Positions 7,712 to 16,415 of a stretch of DNA of 35,552 nucleotides are shown here, in pieces. Each line of letters starts with the position of its first letter. Position 1 is the first letter of the stretch. Under the pieces are notes generated by a model that had not been told where the DNA came from, did no database searches, and saw only the letters and a program-made list of their open reading frames with translations. The DNA is from an uncultured Alcaligenaceae bacterium (GTDB taxonomy: Bacteria; Pseudomonadota; Gammaproteobacteria; Burkholderiales; Burkholderiaceae_B), in the NCBI GenBank assembly GCA_937952975.1, contig CALFXX010000059.1:1-35552 (forward strand), read 5' to 3'. The position numbers and the translations under genes are program-made.

Positions 7712-8320
7712 ATGCTGCTCTACGATATGACCAGTGCCATGAACCCTCGCCGCGTGCGCATATTTTTGGCTGAAAAAGGGCTCTCAATCCCGACTCGGCA
7801 GGTAGACGGTCTGAATCGCGAGAACCTTCAGCCAGAGTTTCTAGCCAAAAACTCGCTTGGTAAAACACCGGTCCTTGAGCTTGATGATGGGACGCTATTG
7901 ACCGAGTCGATTGCGATTTGCCGCTATCTTGAAGCACTACATCCCGAGAAACCGCTTTTTGGTCGCAATGCTCTTGAGCAAGCGCAAATTGAGATGTGGA
8001 CGCGCCGAATTGAGTTTGAAATTGTGATGCCCATCATTACTCATTTTCGGCATACAGGTCAGTATTGGATTGGTCGGTTGCCCCAAGAGCCTGTTTGTGG
8101 CGAGTTTTATCAAGCCCGCGCACTCGAGGCGTTTGAGTGGCTTGATCGAGAACTTGTTGGCAAAGAGTTCATTGCTGCCGATCATTACACAATCGCCGAC
8201 ATTGTTGCGCAGTGCGGATTCTTGGTCGGCAAAGCGACCGGCACACGGATTCCACCAGAGCTTAAAGAATTAACCCGTTGGTACAGCGCAATGGTGGCGC
8301 GCCCAACAGCAAGAGCCTAA
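7712..8320 (+). CDS. Glutathione S-transferase family protein
   Basis: A 202-residue cytosolic GST. The thioredoxin-like N-terminal domain (about 1-78) has an N-terminal TSAMNPRRVRIFLAEKG active-site segment (S8/N11 region), the cis-Pro motif KTPVLEL (P53) and the gamma-glutamyl-binding pair E65-S66 in LLTESIAICRYLE. The rest is the helical C-terminal domain (about 90-200) with the N-capping region ADHYTIADIVAQC. The length is typical. It could conjugate glutathione to an electrophile or act as a dehalogenase or isomerase; the subclass is uncertain. AAGGG precedes the start at good distance. The SDR gene begins one base after its stop, so the two are co-translated. Confidence 0.92.
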   Translation: MLLYDMTSAMNPRRVRIFLAEKGLSIPTRQVDGLNRENLQPEFLAKNSLGKTPVLELDDGTLLTESIAICRYLEALHPEKPLFGRNALEQAQIEMWTRRIEFEIVMPIITHFRHTGQYWIGRLPQEPVCGEFYQARALEAFEWLDRELVGKEFIAADHYTIADIVAQCGFLVGKATGTRIPPELKELTRWYSAMVARPTARA

Positions 8321-8321
8321 G

Positions 8322-9071
8322 ATGAATGACACGGCCGTCAGTGGTTTACCCCAGAAAGTTTGCTTAATCGTCGGGGCCGGTGACGGCACGGGAAGCGCGG
8401 TTGCGAAGCAGTTTGCTCGGGCTGGTTACACCGTCTGTGTCACTCGTCGAACACCTCAGGCAAGTCAAGGCTTGCTCGACGCGATTCACGAATGTGGGGG
8501 GCGCGCCTTGGCGTTTACCCTCGATGCCCGCCATGAGGATGAAGTCATCCAGTTATTCAACAAGATTGAACAAGACGTCGGCGCGCTTGAGGTCGTTGTG
8601 TTTAACGTGGGGGGCAATGTGCGTTTCCCACTGCTAGAAATGACTGCACAAAAGTACTTTAAAACTTGGGAAATGTGCGCAATGGCGGGTTTTTTAGTGG
8701 GACGAGAGGCTGTACGTGCAATGCTACCCAGGCGTCGTGGGACGATTTTATTTACAGGTGCAACGGCGAGCTTGCGTGGCGGAGTTGGTTTTAGCGCCTT
8801 CGCGGGCGGCAAGGCTGCGCTACGCGCGCTTGCTCAAAGCATGGCGCGCGAATTTGGCCCCCAAGGCCTGCACGTGGCACACATCGTTGTTGATGGCGTG
8901 ATCGATTCTGAGCGAGTGCGCACCACTCAGCCTGAACGGGTAGCCGCCTTGGGCCCTCAGGGTTTGGTCGAACCCGAGAGCATCGCTCAGGCGTACCTTT
9001 GGTTGCATGAGCAACGTCCGGATGCCTGGACCTTTGAATTGGATCTTCGTCCGGCGACTGAACGTTGGTGA
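8322..9071 (+). CDS. SDR-family oxidoreductase with Phe in place of the catalytic Tyr
   Basis: A 249-residue short-chain dehydrogenase fold. The cofactor loop is VGAGDGTGSAVA (about 17-28), and S150 is in the expected catalytic serine region (TGATASLRGG). The YxxxK motif appears as FAGGK, giving F160 and retaining K164. Loss of the Tyr hydroxyl should abolish ordinary SDR acid/base catalysis, though a recurring SDR subfamily carries this FxxxK form. The frame starts at ATG 8322, one base after the GST stop, with AAGAG in the GST 3' end serving as ribosome-binding site. The pairing with GST suggests both act on one intermediate. A Bug receptor gene follows after 72 bp. Confidence 0.88.
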   Translation: MNDTAVSGLPQKVCLIVGAGDGTGSAVAKQFARAGYTVCVTRRTPQASQGLLDAIHECGGRALAFTLDARHEDEVIQLFNKIEQDVGALEVVVFNVGGNVRFPLLEMTAQKYFKTWEMCAMAGFLVGREAVRAMLPRRRGTILFTGATASLRGGVGFSAFAGGKAALRALAQSMAREFGPQGLHVAHIVVDGVIDSERVRTTQPERVAALGPQGLVEPESIAQAYLWLHEQRPDAWTFELDLRPATERW

Positions 9072-9143
9072 GTGAGATAATTCGTACACTCGATTTTGCT
9101 TTGTCGTTGTTTTTTTGTAGTTGATTTTTTGAGGATGTGATTG

Positions 9144-10115
9144 ATGAAGTTTGTAAAAAATATTGTGCTGTTGCTTGTGTTTGCTGTTTTCTCTTACGTT
9201 GCACACGCGCAAGACAAATGGCCAACGCAGCCAATCACATTTTTAGTACCGTATCCACCAGGCGGGCCCACTGACATCATGGCGCGACTATTGTCGGTGC
9301 CCTTAGCCACCAAACTTGGGACCACAGTTGTCGTTGAAAACAAGGCTGGGGCAAGCGGCAATATCGGTAGCGGCATGGTGGCGCGTGCAAAGCCTGATGG
9401 CTACACCATTTTGTTGGCAGCAAGCGGCAATATGTCGGTCAATCAAACGCTTTTTAAAAACTTAAATTACGACCCGATCAAAGACTTTGCGCCAATTATT
9501 CAAATCTCGAAGTTTCCGTTGGTGCTTGAGGTCAAGGCTGACTCTCCTATCAAAACGTTGCAGCAATACATCGACTACGCGAAAGCTAATCCAACAAAAG
9601 TGAGTTTCGGTTCTGCAGGCAATGGCTCGCCGCAACATCTTGGCCCAGAGATCATCAAAAAAATGAGCGGAGCGCCTCTGCAGCACGTACCTTACAAAGG
9701 CGCAGGGCCTGCCATTAATGATCTGCTTGGTGGTCAGATTTTTAGTATGTGCGACATCATGGCTGGCTCAATCAAATATATTAATAGCGGCATGTTGCAT
9801 CCGATTGCGGTCACCACCAAGACGCGATCGCCTGTTCTGCCCAATGTGCCCACGATGGACGAAGCGGGGTTGCCTGGGTTTGATTACTACGCCTGGCATG
9901 GCATCGTGGCACCAAGCGGCACGCCAGATGCGATTGTTCAAAAATACAACAAGGCTTTGAATGAGATTTTTGCAGATCCTGAGTTTAAAAAACGCTGGGA
10001 AGGCATTGGCAGTGAAATTGTTGCTGGCTCCTCTCAAGAGTTTGCAGCATTGATTCTTTCTGAAGCAGACCGACTGGGCTCCTTGGTGAAGGGCCTGGGT
10101 GTGCAACTTGACTAG
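9144..10115 (+). CDS. TTT-family periplasmic solute receptor (Bug/TctC-like) 4
   Basis: A 323-residue receptor. The signal peptide is about 1-22 (MKFVKNIVL...YVAHA), followed by QDKWPTQPITFLVPYPPGGP. Further family marks are VENKAGASGNIGSG, KPDGYTILLAASG, HVPYKGAGPAINDLLGGQI and WHGIVAPSGTPDAIV. An in-frame TTG at 9141 precedes it, but ATG 9144 is preferred with GAGG (9131-9134) nine bases upstream. It lies on the same strand as the GST-SDR pair (72-bp gap) and 118 bp before the peroxidase-related gene, so the four genes may form one catabolic transcript. Ligand unknown. Confidence 0.94.
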   Translation: MKFVKNIVLLLVFAVFSYVAHAQDKWPTQPITFLVPYPPGGPTDIMARLLSVPLATKLGTTVVVENKAGASGNIGSGMVARAKPDGYTILLAASGNMSVNQTLFKNLNYDPIKDFAPIIQISKFPLVLEVKADSPIKTLQQYIDYAKANPTKVSFGSAGNGSPQHLGPEIIKKMSGAPLQHVPYKGAGPAINDLLGGQIFSMCDIMAGSIKYINSGMLHPIAVTTKTRSPVLPNVPTMDEAGLPGFDYYAWHGIVAPSGTPDAIVQKYNKALNEIFADPEFKKRWEGIGSEIVAGSSQEFAALILSEADRLGSLVKGLGVQLD

Positions 10116-10233
10116 TGGCTGACGCCCAAGCGATTCCCAAGCTTTAAACTGGCTTCACCGTTGAGCGGCTGCTCAGGTGAGTCACTCAACTTGGCAATCG
10201 TCTGGGCCTTGATTTTTAAAAAATGGAAACTCG

Positions 10234-10854
10234 ATGACTACTGTTTCGCAAACTAACGCTACACAAAAAAGCCAGGCTCAGCCCATCGCGCGTTTTGCGA
10301 TCCCCGAGTTGAGCGATCTGCCAACAGATATCAGAGAAAAAATTCTTGCAGTGCAAGAGAAATCTGGCTTTGTCCCCAATGTGTTTTTGGTGCTGTCGCG
10401 CAGGCCCGATGAATTTCGCGCCTTTTTTGCTTATCACGATGCTCTGATGGTGAAAGATACCGGCAGTCTGACCAAAGCTGATCGTGAAATGATCGTGACA
10501 ACGACCAGTGCAAAGAACAACTGTTTGTACTGTGTGATGGCGCATGGTGCAATTTTGCGTATCTATGCAAAAAATCCGTTGGTGGCCGATCAGGTCGCCG
10601 TTAACCACCATAAGGCCGACATTACACCAAGGCAAAAAGCGATGCTCGATTTTGCTGTCAAGGTGTGTCTAGACTCCCAGTCGGTGGGCGATCAGGATTA
10701 TGCCCTGCTGCGAGAGCACGGTTTTGATGATGAAGATATTTGGGACATCACTGCGATTACAGGTTTTTTTGGGATGTCTAACCGCATGGCGAATGTGACC
10801 TCAATGCGCCCCAACGATGAGTTCTTCATGCTGGGGCGCATACCTAAAAAATAA
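10234..10854 (+). CDS. Peroxidase-related protein, AhpD/carboxymuconolactone decarboxylase family
   Basis: A 206-residue protein of the 'uncharacterised peroxidase-related enzyme' type. It has an FVPNVFLVLSRRPDEFRAF segment (about 46-64), ADRE (E85) and the redox signature NNCLYCVMAHG with C97, C100 and H104, matching the AhpD catalytic layout. No signal peptide is present; it acts in the cytoplasm. It may protect against hydroperoxides produced by nearby oxidative steps or act as a decarboxylase-fold enzyme. The ribosome-binding site is weak (TGGAAA). It sits downstream of a Bug receptor and converges on another. A third member of the same superfamily is at the left end of the window. Confidence 0.9.
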   Translation: MTTVSQTNATQKSQAQPIARFAIPELSDLPTDIREKILAVQEKSGFVPNVFLVLSRRPDEFRAFFAYHDALMVKDTGSLTKADREMIVTTTSAKNNCLYCVMAHGAILRIYAKNPLVADQVAVNHHKADITPRQKAMLDFAVKVCLDSQSVGDQDYALLREHGFDDEDIWDITAITGFFGMSNRMANVTSMRPNDEFFMLGRIPKK

Positions 10855-10889
10855 GAGAGGCGATACACTCACTCGGTATTGAGGCAAGG

Positions 10890-11843
10890 TCACTCATCAA
10901 TTTTTGCGCCTGAGTCTTGGATCGCCTTTGCAAATTTCACGATCTCAGCGCGTAGATGCGTGTCAAACTCTGAGGCGCTCATGGGCTTTGTGCTAAAGCC
11001 CATCTCTTTAAATTTTTCTTGAACATCGGGTAAAGCCAACGCCCGATTGACATCGGTGTTGAGCTTATTGACTACCGCGGGTGGCGTTCCGACCGGGGCG
11101 TAGAGACCAAACCACGAAACGACATCAAAGCCAGGTAAGCCAGATTCGGAGACCGTCGGCACATTGGGTGCCGCGGCAACGCGCTCGCCGCTTGAGATTG
11201 CCAACACTTTGATACGCCCGCCGGTTGCGTGTTTGAGTGAGGTCGGGATCGGATCAAAGAGCATGGGGATCTGACCACCTAATAGATCGGTGAGGGCGAT
11301 TGAGCCACCTTTGTAGGGAATATGACGCAGTTGCACCCCAGCCATCGTTTTAAAAATCTCACCCGCCAAGTGCGCCCCACCGCCCGGCCCACTCGAGCCA
11401 TAATCCAGGCCGTTAGGTTGTGTTTTGATGTAAGCAATCAGTTCAGTGACAGAGTTGGCGGGCACGGCCGAATTCACAATCAGTAAAAAGGGCGCAATCG
11501 CTAAATAGGCAACGGGAACAAAATCCTTCAACGTGTCATAGGGCAGCTTTTTATACAGACTCAGATTGATCGCGTGCTGTGTGCCTTGCAGCAATAAGGT
11601 GTATCCGTCTGCGGCCGACTTTGCGACGAGGTCTGAACCGACGCTCCCGCTGGCGCCTGCTTTGTTCTCAATGATGGCTTGCTGCCCCCAGGTTTCGGTC
11701 AGCTTTTGTCCCAAAATACGAGCAACAACGTCGGTGCCGCCGCCCGGCGGAAAGGGCACAACGATACGCACTGATTTGGTCGGATACGTCTGGGCAAATG
11801 CCAGACAGGGAGCGAGTAATAAGGCTGCGAGCAAGCGTTTCAA
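10890..11843 (-). CDS. TTT-family periplasmic solute receptor (Bug/TctC-like) 5, TTG start
   Basis: A 317-residue receptor with a short signal peptide of about 17 residues (MKRLLAALLLAPCLAFA) and mature start QTYPTKSVRIVVPFPPGGGT. Other markers are IENKAGASGSVGSD, AADGYTLLLQGTQHA and HIPYKGGSIALTDLLGGQI. The start codon is TTG at 11843: it is preceded by AGGAG six bases upstream, it gives a perfect signal peptide, and no in-frame ATG fits better. It is divergent to the CoA-transferase gene (83-bp spacer), a common arrangement when the receptor imports the acid that is then activated to a CoA ester. That link is an inference from position. Confidence 0.93.
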   Translation of the reverse strand: MKRLLAALLLAPCLAFAQTYPTKSVRIVVPFPPGGGTDVVARILGQKLTETWGQQAIIENKAGASGSVGSDLVAKSAADGYTLLLQGTQHAINLSLYKKLPYDTLKDFVPVAYLAIAPFLLIVNSAVPANSVTELIAYIKTQPNGLDYGSSGPGGGAHLAGEIFKTMAGVQLRHIPYKGGSIALTDLLGGQIPMLFDPIPTSLKHATGGRIKVLAISSGERVAAAPNVPTVSESGLPGFDVVSWFGLYAPVGTPPAVVNKLNTDVNRALALPDVQEKFKEMGFSTKPMSASEFDTHLRAEIVKFAKAIQDSGAKIDE

Positions 11844-11926
11844 GTGAGTCTCCTGGCCCGAGTTTTCCCGAGCTTCTGTTTGAACCTCTACAATACGGCT
11901 TTTGGCACAAAATTGGAACCTTTCTT

Positions 11927-13150
11927 ATGTCTGGCCCTCTCTCGCACATCAAAGTTCTCGACCTTTCACGCGTCTTGGCAGCCCCGTGGGCGGCACAAAA
12001 CTTAGCGGATTTGGGTGCCGAGGTGATTAAGGTTGAGCGCCCGATTAAGGGCGACGACTCGCGTGCCTTTGCGCCGCCCTTTTTGAAGGATCAAGAGGGC
12101 AATACCACCCGTGAATCGGCCTATTTTTGTGCAGCAAACCGCGGTAAAAAATCGATCACGATTGATTTGTCTAAGCCAGAAGGTCAGCAGTTAGTGCGCG
12201 AGTTAGCAAAGAATGTCGATGTTATCTTTGAAAACTATAAAGTCGGCGACTTGGCACGCTATGGTTTGGGTTACGAGGATATCAAAGCGATTAATCCCGC
12301 GATTATTTACTGTTCGGTGACTGGCTTTGGACAGACTGGGCCAGAAAAAGACCGTCCGGGTTACGACTTTATGGCACAAGGCATGGGCGGTTTAATGAGC
12401 ATCACTGGCGAGCGCGATGATGCGCCCGGCGGTGGCCCGCAACGCGTTGGCGTGCCTATTATCGATTTGACGACTGGGATGTATGCGTCGATTGCCGTAT
12501 GCGCAGCGATTGCGAATCGGGCAGTGACGGGGCAGGGGCAATGGATTGATGTTTCGCTGTTGGATTCGTGCGTCGCTTTTTTGGCAAATCAGGCAATGAA
12601 TTATTTTGCAACGGGCGAGTCACCCAAGTCGATTGGTAATGCACATCCAAATATCGTCCCCTACCAAACCTTCAAGACCTCAGATGGCGCATTGATTTTG
12701 GCCTGTGGCAATGACAATTTATTTAAGAAGTTTTGCGAAATTGCTGAATGTACTCATTTGTCTCAAGATCCGCGCTACGCAACCAATGGCGAGCGCGTCA
12801 AAAATCGTGCCGAGATCACTGCCATTCTGGACGAGATATTTTTAAAGCACACGACCCGAGAATGGGTCAAACTTTTGGATCAAGCAGGTGTTGCCAACGG
12901 GCCGATCAATACTGTGGCACAAGTGTTTGAAGAGCCACAGGTTCTGGCGCGTGGCATGAAGATTGAGTTGCCTCATGCCGTAGCAGGTACCGTGCCTTTG
13001 GTTGGAAGCCCGATGAAGTTTTCGGGTACACCCATCAAGCACGAGATTCCGCCGCCGGCGCTAGGGCAGCATACGGATGAAATTTTAAGTACAGTGTTGC
13101 ATAAAAATGCTGAACAAATATCAGTATTGAAAGCGACAGGAATTGTTTGA
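11927..13150 (+). CDS. Family III CoA-transferase (CaiB/BaiF type)
   Basis: A 407-residue enzyme. The N-terminus IKVLDLSRVLAAPWAAQNLA and LGAEVIKVERP are diagnostic, as are FENYKVGDLARYGLGYEDI and SVTGFGQTGPEKDRPGYDF. The catalytic aspartate that forms the acyl anhydride/thioester intermediate is D180 in PIIDLTTGMYA. The C-terminal part has HTTREWVKLLDQAGVANGPI and GQHTDEIL. These enzymes move CoA between carboxylic acids, for example from succinyl- or formyl-CoA. An open frame runs back to 11798 but that part overlaps the divergent receptor gene; ATG 11927 has GGAA eight bases upstream and the conserved N-terminus. The next gene, 108 bp downstream on the same strand, is an amidohydrolase. 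Which acid is activated is unknown. Confidence 0.94.
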   Translation: MSGPLSHIKVLDLSRVLAAPWAAQNLADLGAEVIKVERPIKGDDSRAFAPPFLKDQEGNTTRESAYFCAANRGKKSITIDLSKPEGQQLVRELAKNVDVIFENYKVGDLARYGLGYEDIKAINPAIIYCSVTGFGQTGPEKDRPGYDFMAQGMGGLMSITGERDDAPGGGPQRVGVPIIDLTTGMYASIAVCAAIANRAVTGQGQWIDVSLLDSCVAFLANQAMNYFATGESPKSIGNAHPNIVPYQTFKTSDGALILACGNDNLFKKFCEIAECTHLSQDPRYATNGERVKNRAEITAILDEIFLKHTTREWVKLLDQAGVANGPINTVAQVFEEPQVLARGMKIELPHAVAGTVPLVGSPMKFSGTPIKHEIPPPALGQHTDEILSTVLHKNAEQISVLKATGIV

Positions 13151-13258
13151 TTGAATCACGCTACTGCGGCATTGCTGCGTGCGACAGAATTCAGCTCAAG
13201 GCTTTGAGGCGAGATAAGCGCCTGGACTGAAATAATTAAAGATAAAAACGGAGATGTC

Positions 13259-14947
13259 ATGTTCGATGTAATTATTCGTAATGCACAGGTATTTGATGGC
13301 TTGGGCAACCCCGGCGTGCGAGCTGATGTGGCCGTAAAAGAGGGGGTTGTGGCCGAGATCGGCGCTGTGACCGGTCAGGCAAAACAAGAGATCGATGCAA
13401 AGGGTTTGTCGTTAATGCCAGGCATTGTTGACTTGCACACGCATTTCGATGCTCAGGTCACCTGGGATCGCACAATGTCTCCTTCGCCTGCGCTGGGTGT
13501 CACGACCGTTGTGATGGGTAACTGCGGTTTTGGAATTGCACCTTGCCCCGCGCCACAGCGCGAAACCATGGTTAAAAATCTATCGGTTGTTGAAGGGATG
13601 GACTTGACCTCGCTGCTGACGGGTGTCAACTGGGGGTTTGAGACCTTTACAGAATATATGGATCAGTTACGTGCGATTAAACCGTACCTGAATACTGCCG
13701 TGTTCGTCGGGCATTCGGTTGTGCGTACCGCCGTCATGGGCGAGGCTGGCTCAGAGAAGGCCGAGCCTTCACCAGAAGAGCTTGAGGCGATGTGTCAGCT
13801 GGTGCGCGAGGCGATGGACGCAGGTTCAATTGGTTTTGCTTCGTCGTTTTCACCGAACCATAGCGGCTACGGCGGACGGCCAATGCCCTCGACGATCGCC
13901 TCTGAAAAAGAGTTGCTGGCGTTGACGGGTGTGTTGGGCGAGACGAACAAAGGTGTGTTCATGATGGCAACGGGTTCGCGGGCAACACCCGAAGTCATGG
14001 AAAAAGTGTCAATTAATAGCGGGAGACCCGCGTTTATTTCGACGGTGTTGTCGATGTATAACCCCGCGAATCCAGATCTTGCGATCACCTATTACAACAA
14101 AGCAGCAGAGATGCGTGCACGCGGTAACGAGGTCTATATCTTGACAAGCTGTCAGCCACTCTCGTTTGACTTTACCCTGGCTGAACCCTACCCCTTGATC
14201 AGTCACTCGGCCTTTGATGCAATCAAAAATAAGTCAGCAGACGAAATTAAAAAAGTTTATTTAGATCCTGCCTTTCGAAATGCGTTGCGCGAAAACTTAA
14301 AGAATCCCAAAACAGGTATCTTATTTTTGGGCGATTGGAAATATCTTGAAGTCGGTGAAACAGCGCTTGCCGAGCACGCTGAGCTTGAAGGTCTCACAAT
14401 CGAAGCCTTGGGTAAAAAATGGGGTAAAGATCCGCTTGATGCATTTTTCGATTTGTCGGTCAAAGAGAATTTAGAGACTCACTTCACTGGTAAGTTCTTT
14501 AATCATATCGATGAGGGCGTCGCACCCTTGCTCAAACACCCCTCGGCGGTTGTGACGTTATCTGATGCGGGTGCGCATTTGATTTACATGTGCGATGCGG
14601 CGTTTGGCTTACATTTCTTGTCGCACTGGGTGCGCGAGACAGGCTATTTCTCTCTAGAAGAAGGTATCCGCCTGTTGACGAGCGAAGCGGCCGATCGCTT
14701 CAAAATCCCTGATCGCGGGCGCTTAGTGGTGGGCAGTCCAGCAGATATGTTGCTGTTTGACCCTGCGACCGTAGGTAAGTCAAAGGTTGCCACCTTGAAT
14801 GACTTGCCCGGTGGTGGCTCAAGAAAAGTTCGCTCAGGGCTGGGCATTCACGGCGTGTGGGTGAACGGCTGCTTAGTGCACGATGGCAAAGATTATGTCG
14901 ATCTTGAACAAGGCCCAGGCCACGTGTTAGACCGCTTCGATCACTAA
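13259..14947 (+). CDS. N-acyl-D-amino-acid deacylase-type amidohydrolase
   Basis: A 562-residue metal-dependent amidohydrolase of the D-aminoacylase group. It has the N-terminal beta domain FDVIIRNAQVFDGLGNPG, the metal-binding HxH motif in PGIVDLHTHFDAQ (H60, H62), GNCGFGIAPC (about 91-100), GFASSFSPNHSGYGG, and the late catalytic Asp motif VVTLSDAGAHL. It ends with the composite-domain strand PADMLLFDPATVG. Length and motif order fit the family. It likely hydrolyses an N-acyl amino acid or related amide or cyclic imide. GGAG precedes ATG 13259 at short spacing. It lies downstream of the CoA-transferase and converges on the nucleoside transporter gene with stop codons overlapping by three bases. 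Confidence 0.92.
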   Translation: MFDVIIRNAQVFDGLGNPGVRADVAVKEGVVAEIGAVTGQAKQEIDAKGLSLMPGIVDLHTHFDAQVTWDRTMSPSPALGVTTVVMGNCGFGIAPCPAPQRETMVKNLSVVEGMDLTSLLTGVNWGFETFTEYMDQLRAIKPYLNTAVFVGHSVVRTAVMGEAGSEKAEPSPEELEAMCQLVREAMDAGSIGFASSFSPNHSGYGGRPMPSTIASEKELLALTGVLGETNKGVFMMATGSRATPEVMEKVSINSGRPAFISTVLSMYNPANPDLAITYYNKAAEMRARGNEVYILTSCQPLSFDFTLAEPYPLISHSAFDAIKNKSADEIKKVYLDPAFRNALRENLKNPKTGILFLGDWKYLEVGETALAEHAELEGLTIEALGKKWGKDPLDAFFDLSVKENLETHFTGKFFNHIDEGVAPLLKHPSAVVTLSDAGAHLIYMCDAAFGLHFLSHWVRETGYFSLEEGIRLLTSEAADRFKIPDRGRLVVGSPADMLLFDPATVGKSKVATLNDLPGGGSRKVRSGLGIHGVWVNGCLVHDGKDYVDLEQGPGHVLDRFDH

Positions 14948-16194
14948 AAAAGAACGATGGCAACCACTGCAGCGCTCATACAGGTTGCCATCGCGCCGAC
15001 CAAGATCGAACGTAAGCCCAGACTGATGATTTCTGCGCGGCGGGCAGGTGCCATTGCGCCTAAGCCGCCGATCACAATACCAAGGCTGCCAAAATTGGCG
15101 AACCCGCATAAAACATAGGTCATGATCAGGCGGCTGCGGGCAGATAGCGCACCTTCTGGTAATTTTGCCAAGTCGAGGTAGGCAATCATTTCGTTTAGTG
15201 CAATCTTTGTTCCTAATAGTTGACCTGCAACGCTGGCTTCTGCCCACGGGATGCCAAGCATCCACACAATGGGTTGCATCGGAATCCCTAACAGGCGTTG
15301 CAGAGTGAGCGGCGCACCTGCAACACTGGGTAGCAGTGCCAGAGCACTATTCGCGAGTGCGACAAGAGCCACTAACACGACCAACATTGCAGCAATATTG
15401 ACGACGAGTCTTACGCCATCGCCCGTTCCGGTCGCGATTGCATCCATCGTGCTGCCATACGTCGACGTCGACTGAAAAGCAGTTTGCGCGGTAGTCGGAT
15501 TTTGCGGAACCATGAGCCGCGCGAGCATGATGACGGCGGGTGCGCTGACGACCGAGGAAATGAGCAGATGGCTCGCAGCATCTGGAACAATCGCGCTGAG
15601 CACGCCCGCGTAGATGACAAGCACGGTGCCTGCGATGCATGACATGCCCGAAGCCATCACAACAAACAGATCTGCGCGACTGAGTTGTGTGAGGTAAGGG
15701 CGGATCAACAGCGGTGCTTCAACCATGCCAACGAAAATATTGGCCGAGACAGCAAAACTCGTTGCGCCATCCATCTTTAAGGTTTTGCCTAGCAACCATG
15801 AAAATGCACCAACTATTTTTGGCAAGATTCGCCAGTGGTACAGCAGCGCGGCAAAGGCGCTAATAAATAAGGCAAGCGGCAGCGCCTGAAACGCCAGCAC
15901 ATAGGCTGCACCCGGTTGATTTTCGTTAAAAGGCAGAGGGGCTCCGCCTAGATAACCAAAAACCAATGAAGTACCTGCCTCGCTAGCTTTTTGCAACGCA
16001 AGCACTCCGTCATTGATGAGCGCAATCGCGTCTTTGAGTAAAGGTACTTTTAAAAGCGCAAGCGCAAACAAAAACTGTATGGCGATGCCGGTCACGATGA
16101 GGCGAATCTTATTTGCTCGACGATCTTCACTGAAGAGGATCGCAAGTGCTGTCAGAGCCAAGATGCCAATCAAGGGCTGCAGTGTAAAGGCCAC
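14944..16194 (-). CDS. CNT-family (NupC-like) concentrative nucleoside transporter
   Basis: An inner-membrane symporter of about 416 residues with many hydrophobic helices. Family signatures include NIFVGMVEAPLLIRPYLTQL, which holds the EAPLLI substrate site, and GFANFGSLGIVIGGLGAMAP near the C-terminus. Members take up nucleosides with Na+ or H+. An open frame extends to 16284 but has no convincing start; GTG 16194 with AAAGG nine bases upstream matches where the first membrane helix (LQPLIGILALTALAILFSED) begins and gives the usual length of about 400. A nucleoside transporter next to an amidohydrolase could suggest pyrimidine or amide salvage, but the opposite orientation weakens this. The stop codon overlaps that of the convergent amidohydrolase gene. 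Confidence 0.93.
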   Translation of the reverse strand: MAFTLQPLIGILALTALAILFSEDRRANKIRLIVTGIAIQFLFALALLKVPLLKDAIALINDGVLALQKASEAGTSLVFGYLGGAPLPFNENQPGAAYVLAFQALPLALFISAFAALLYHWRILPKIVGAFSWLLGKTLKMDGATSFAVSANIFVGMVEAPLLIRPYLTQLSRADLFVVMASGMSCIAGTVLVIYAGVLSAIVPDAASHLLISSVVSAPAVIMLARLMVPQNPTTAQTAFQSTSTYGSTMDAIATGTGDGVRLVVNIAAMLVVLVALVALANSALALLPSVAGAPLTLQRLLGIPMQPIVWMLGIPWAEASVAGQLLGTKIALNEMIAYLDLAKLPEGALSARSRLIMTYVLCGFANFGSLGIVIGGLGAMAPARRAEIISLGLRSILVGAMATCMSAAVVAIVLF

Positions 16195-16385
16195 GTTTGG
16201 ATACCTTTGAAGGAGGTCAGAGAAACGGCAAAAAACAGTGAATTTACCGATTGTAAAACTGCAAACCACATCTATTTTTTGCAACTTAAAGAAATCTAGA
16301 GAAACACTAAGAGTTAGTTGCTTAAACTTGGCTTGTGGTTGATGGTTGGCTCGAAGTTAAGTTTTTTGCCGCTAAACACTAATTT

Positions 16386-16415
16386 TTGACGCGTCTTCAT
16401 GCCGCATCGTAATGC
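16386..16415 (+). promoter_or_regulatory. Candidate sigma-70 promoter before the MBOAT gene
   Basis: TTGACG (16386-16391) and TAATGC (16410-16415) are spaced 18 bases. The -35 is good and the -10 weak. If real, transcription would start after the first ATG (16412) and favour the ATG at 16454 as the translation start. The rest of the 217-bp spacer (16195-16411) shows nothing I can identify. Confidence 0.25.

Noticed and set aside
11798..11926. N-terminal extension of the CoA-transferase frame
   Set aside because: It overlaps the divergent receptor start, and the conserved CaiB N-terminus begins at ATG 11927.
16195..16284. N-terminal extension of the nucleoside transporter frame
   Set aside because: It starts with TTG without a ribosome-binding site and adds a segment absent from NupC-type proteins.
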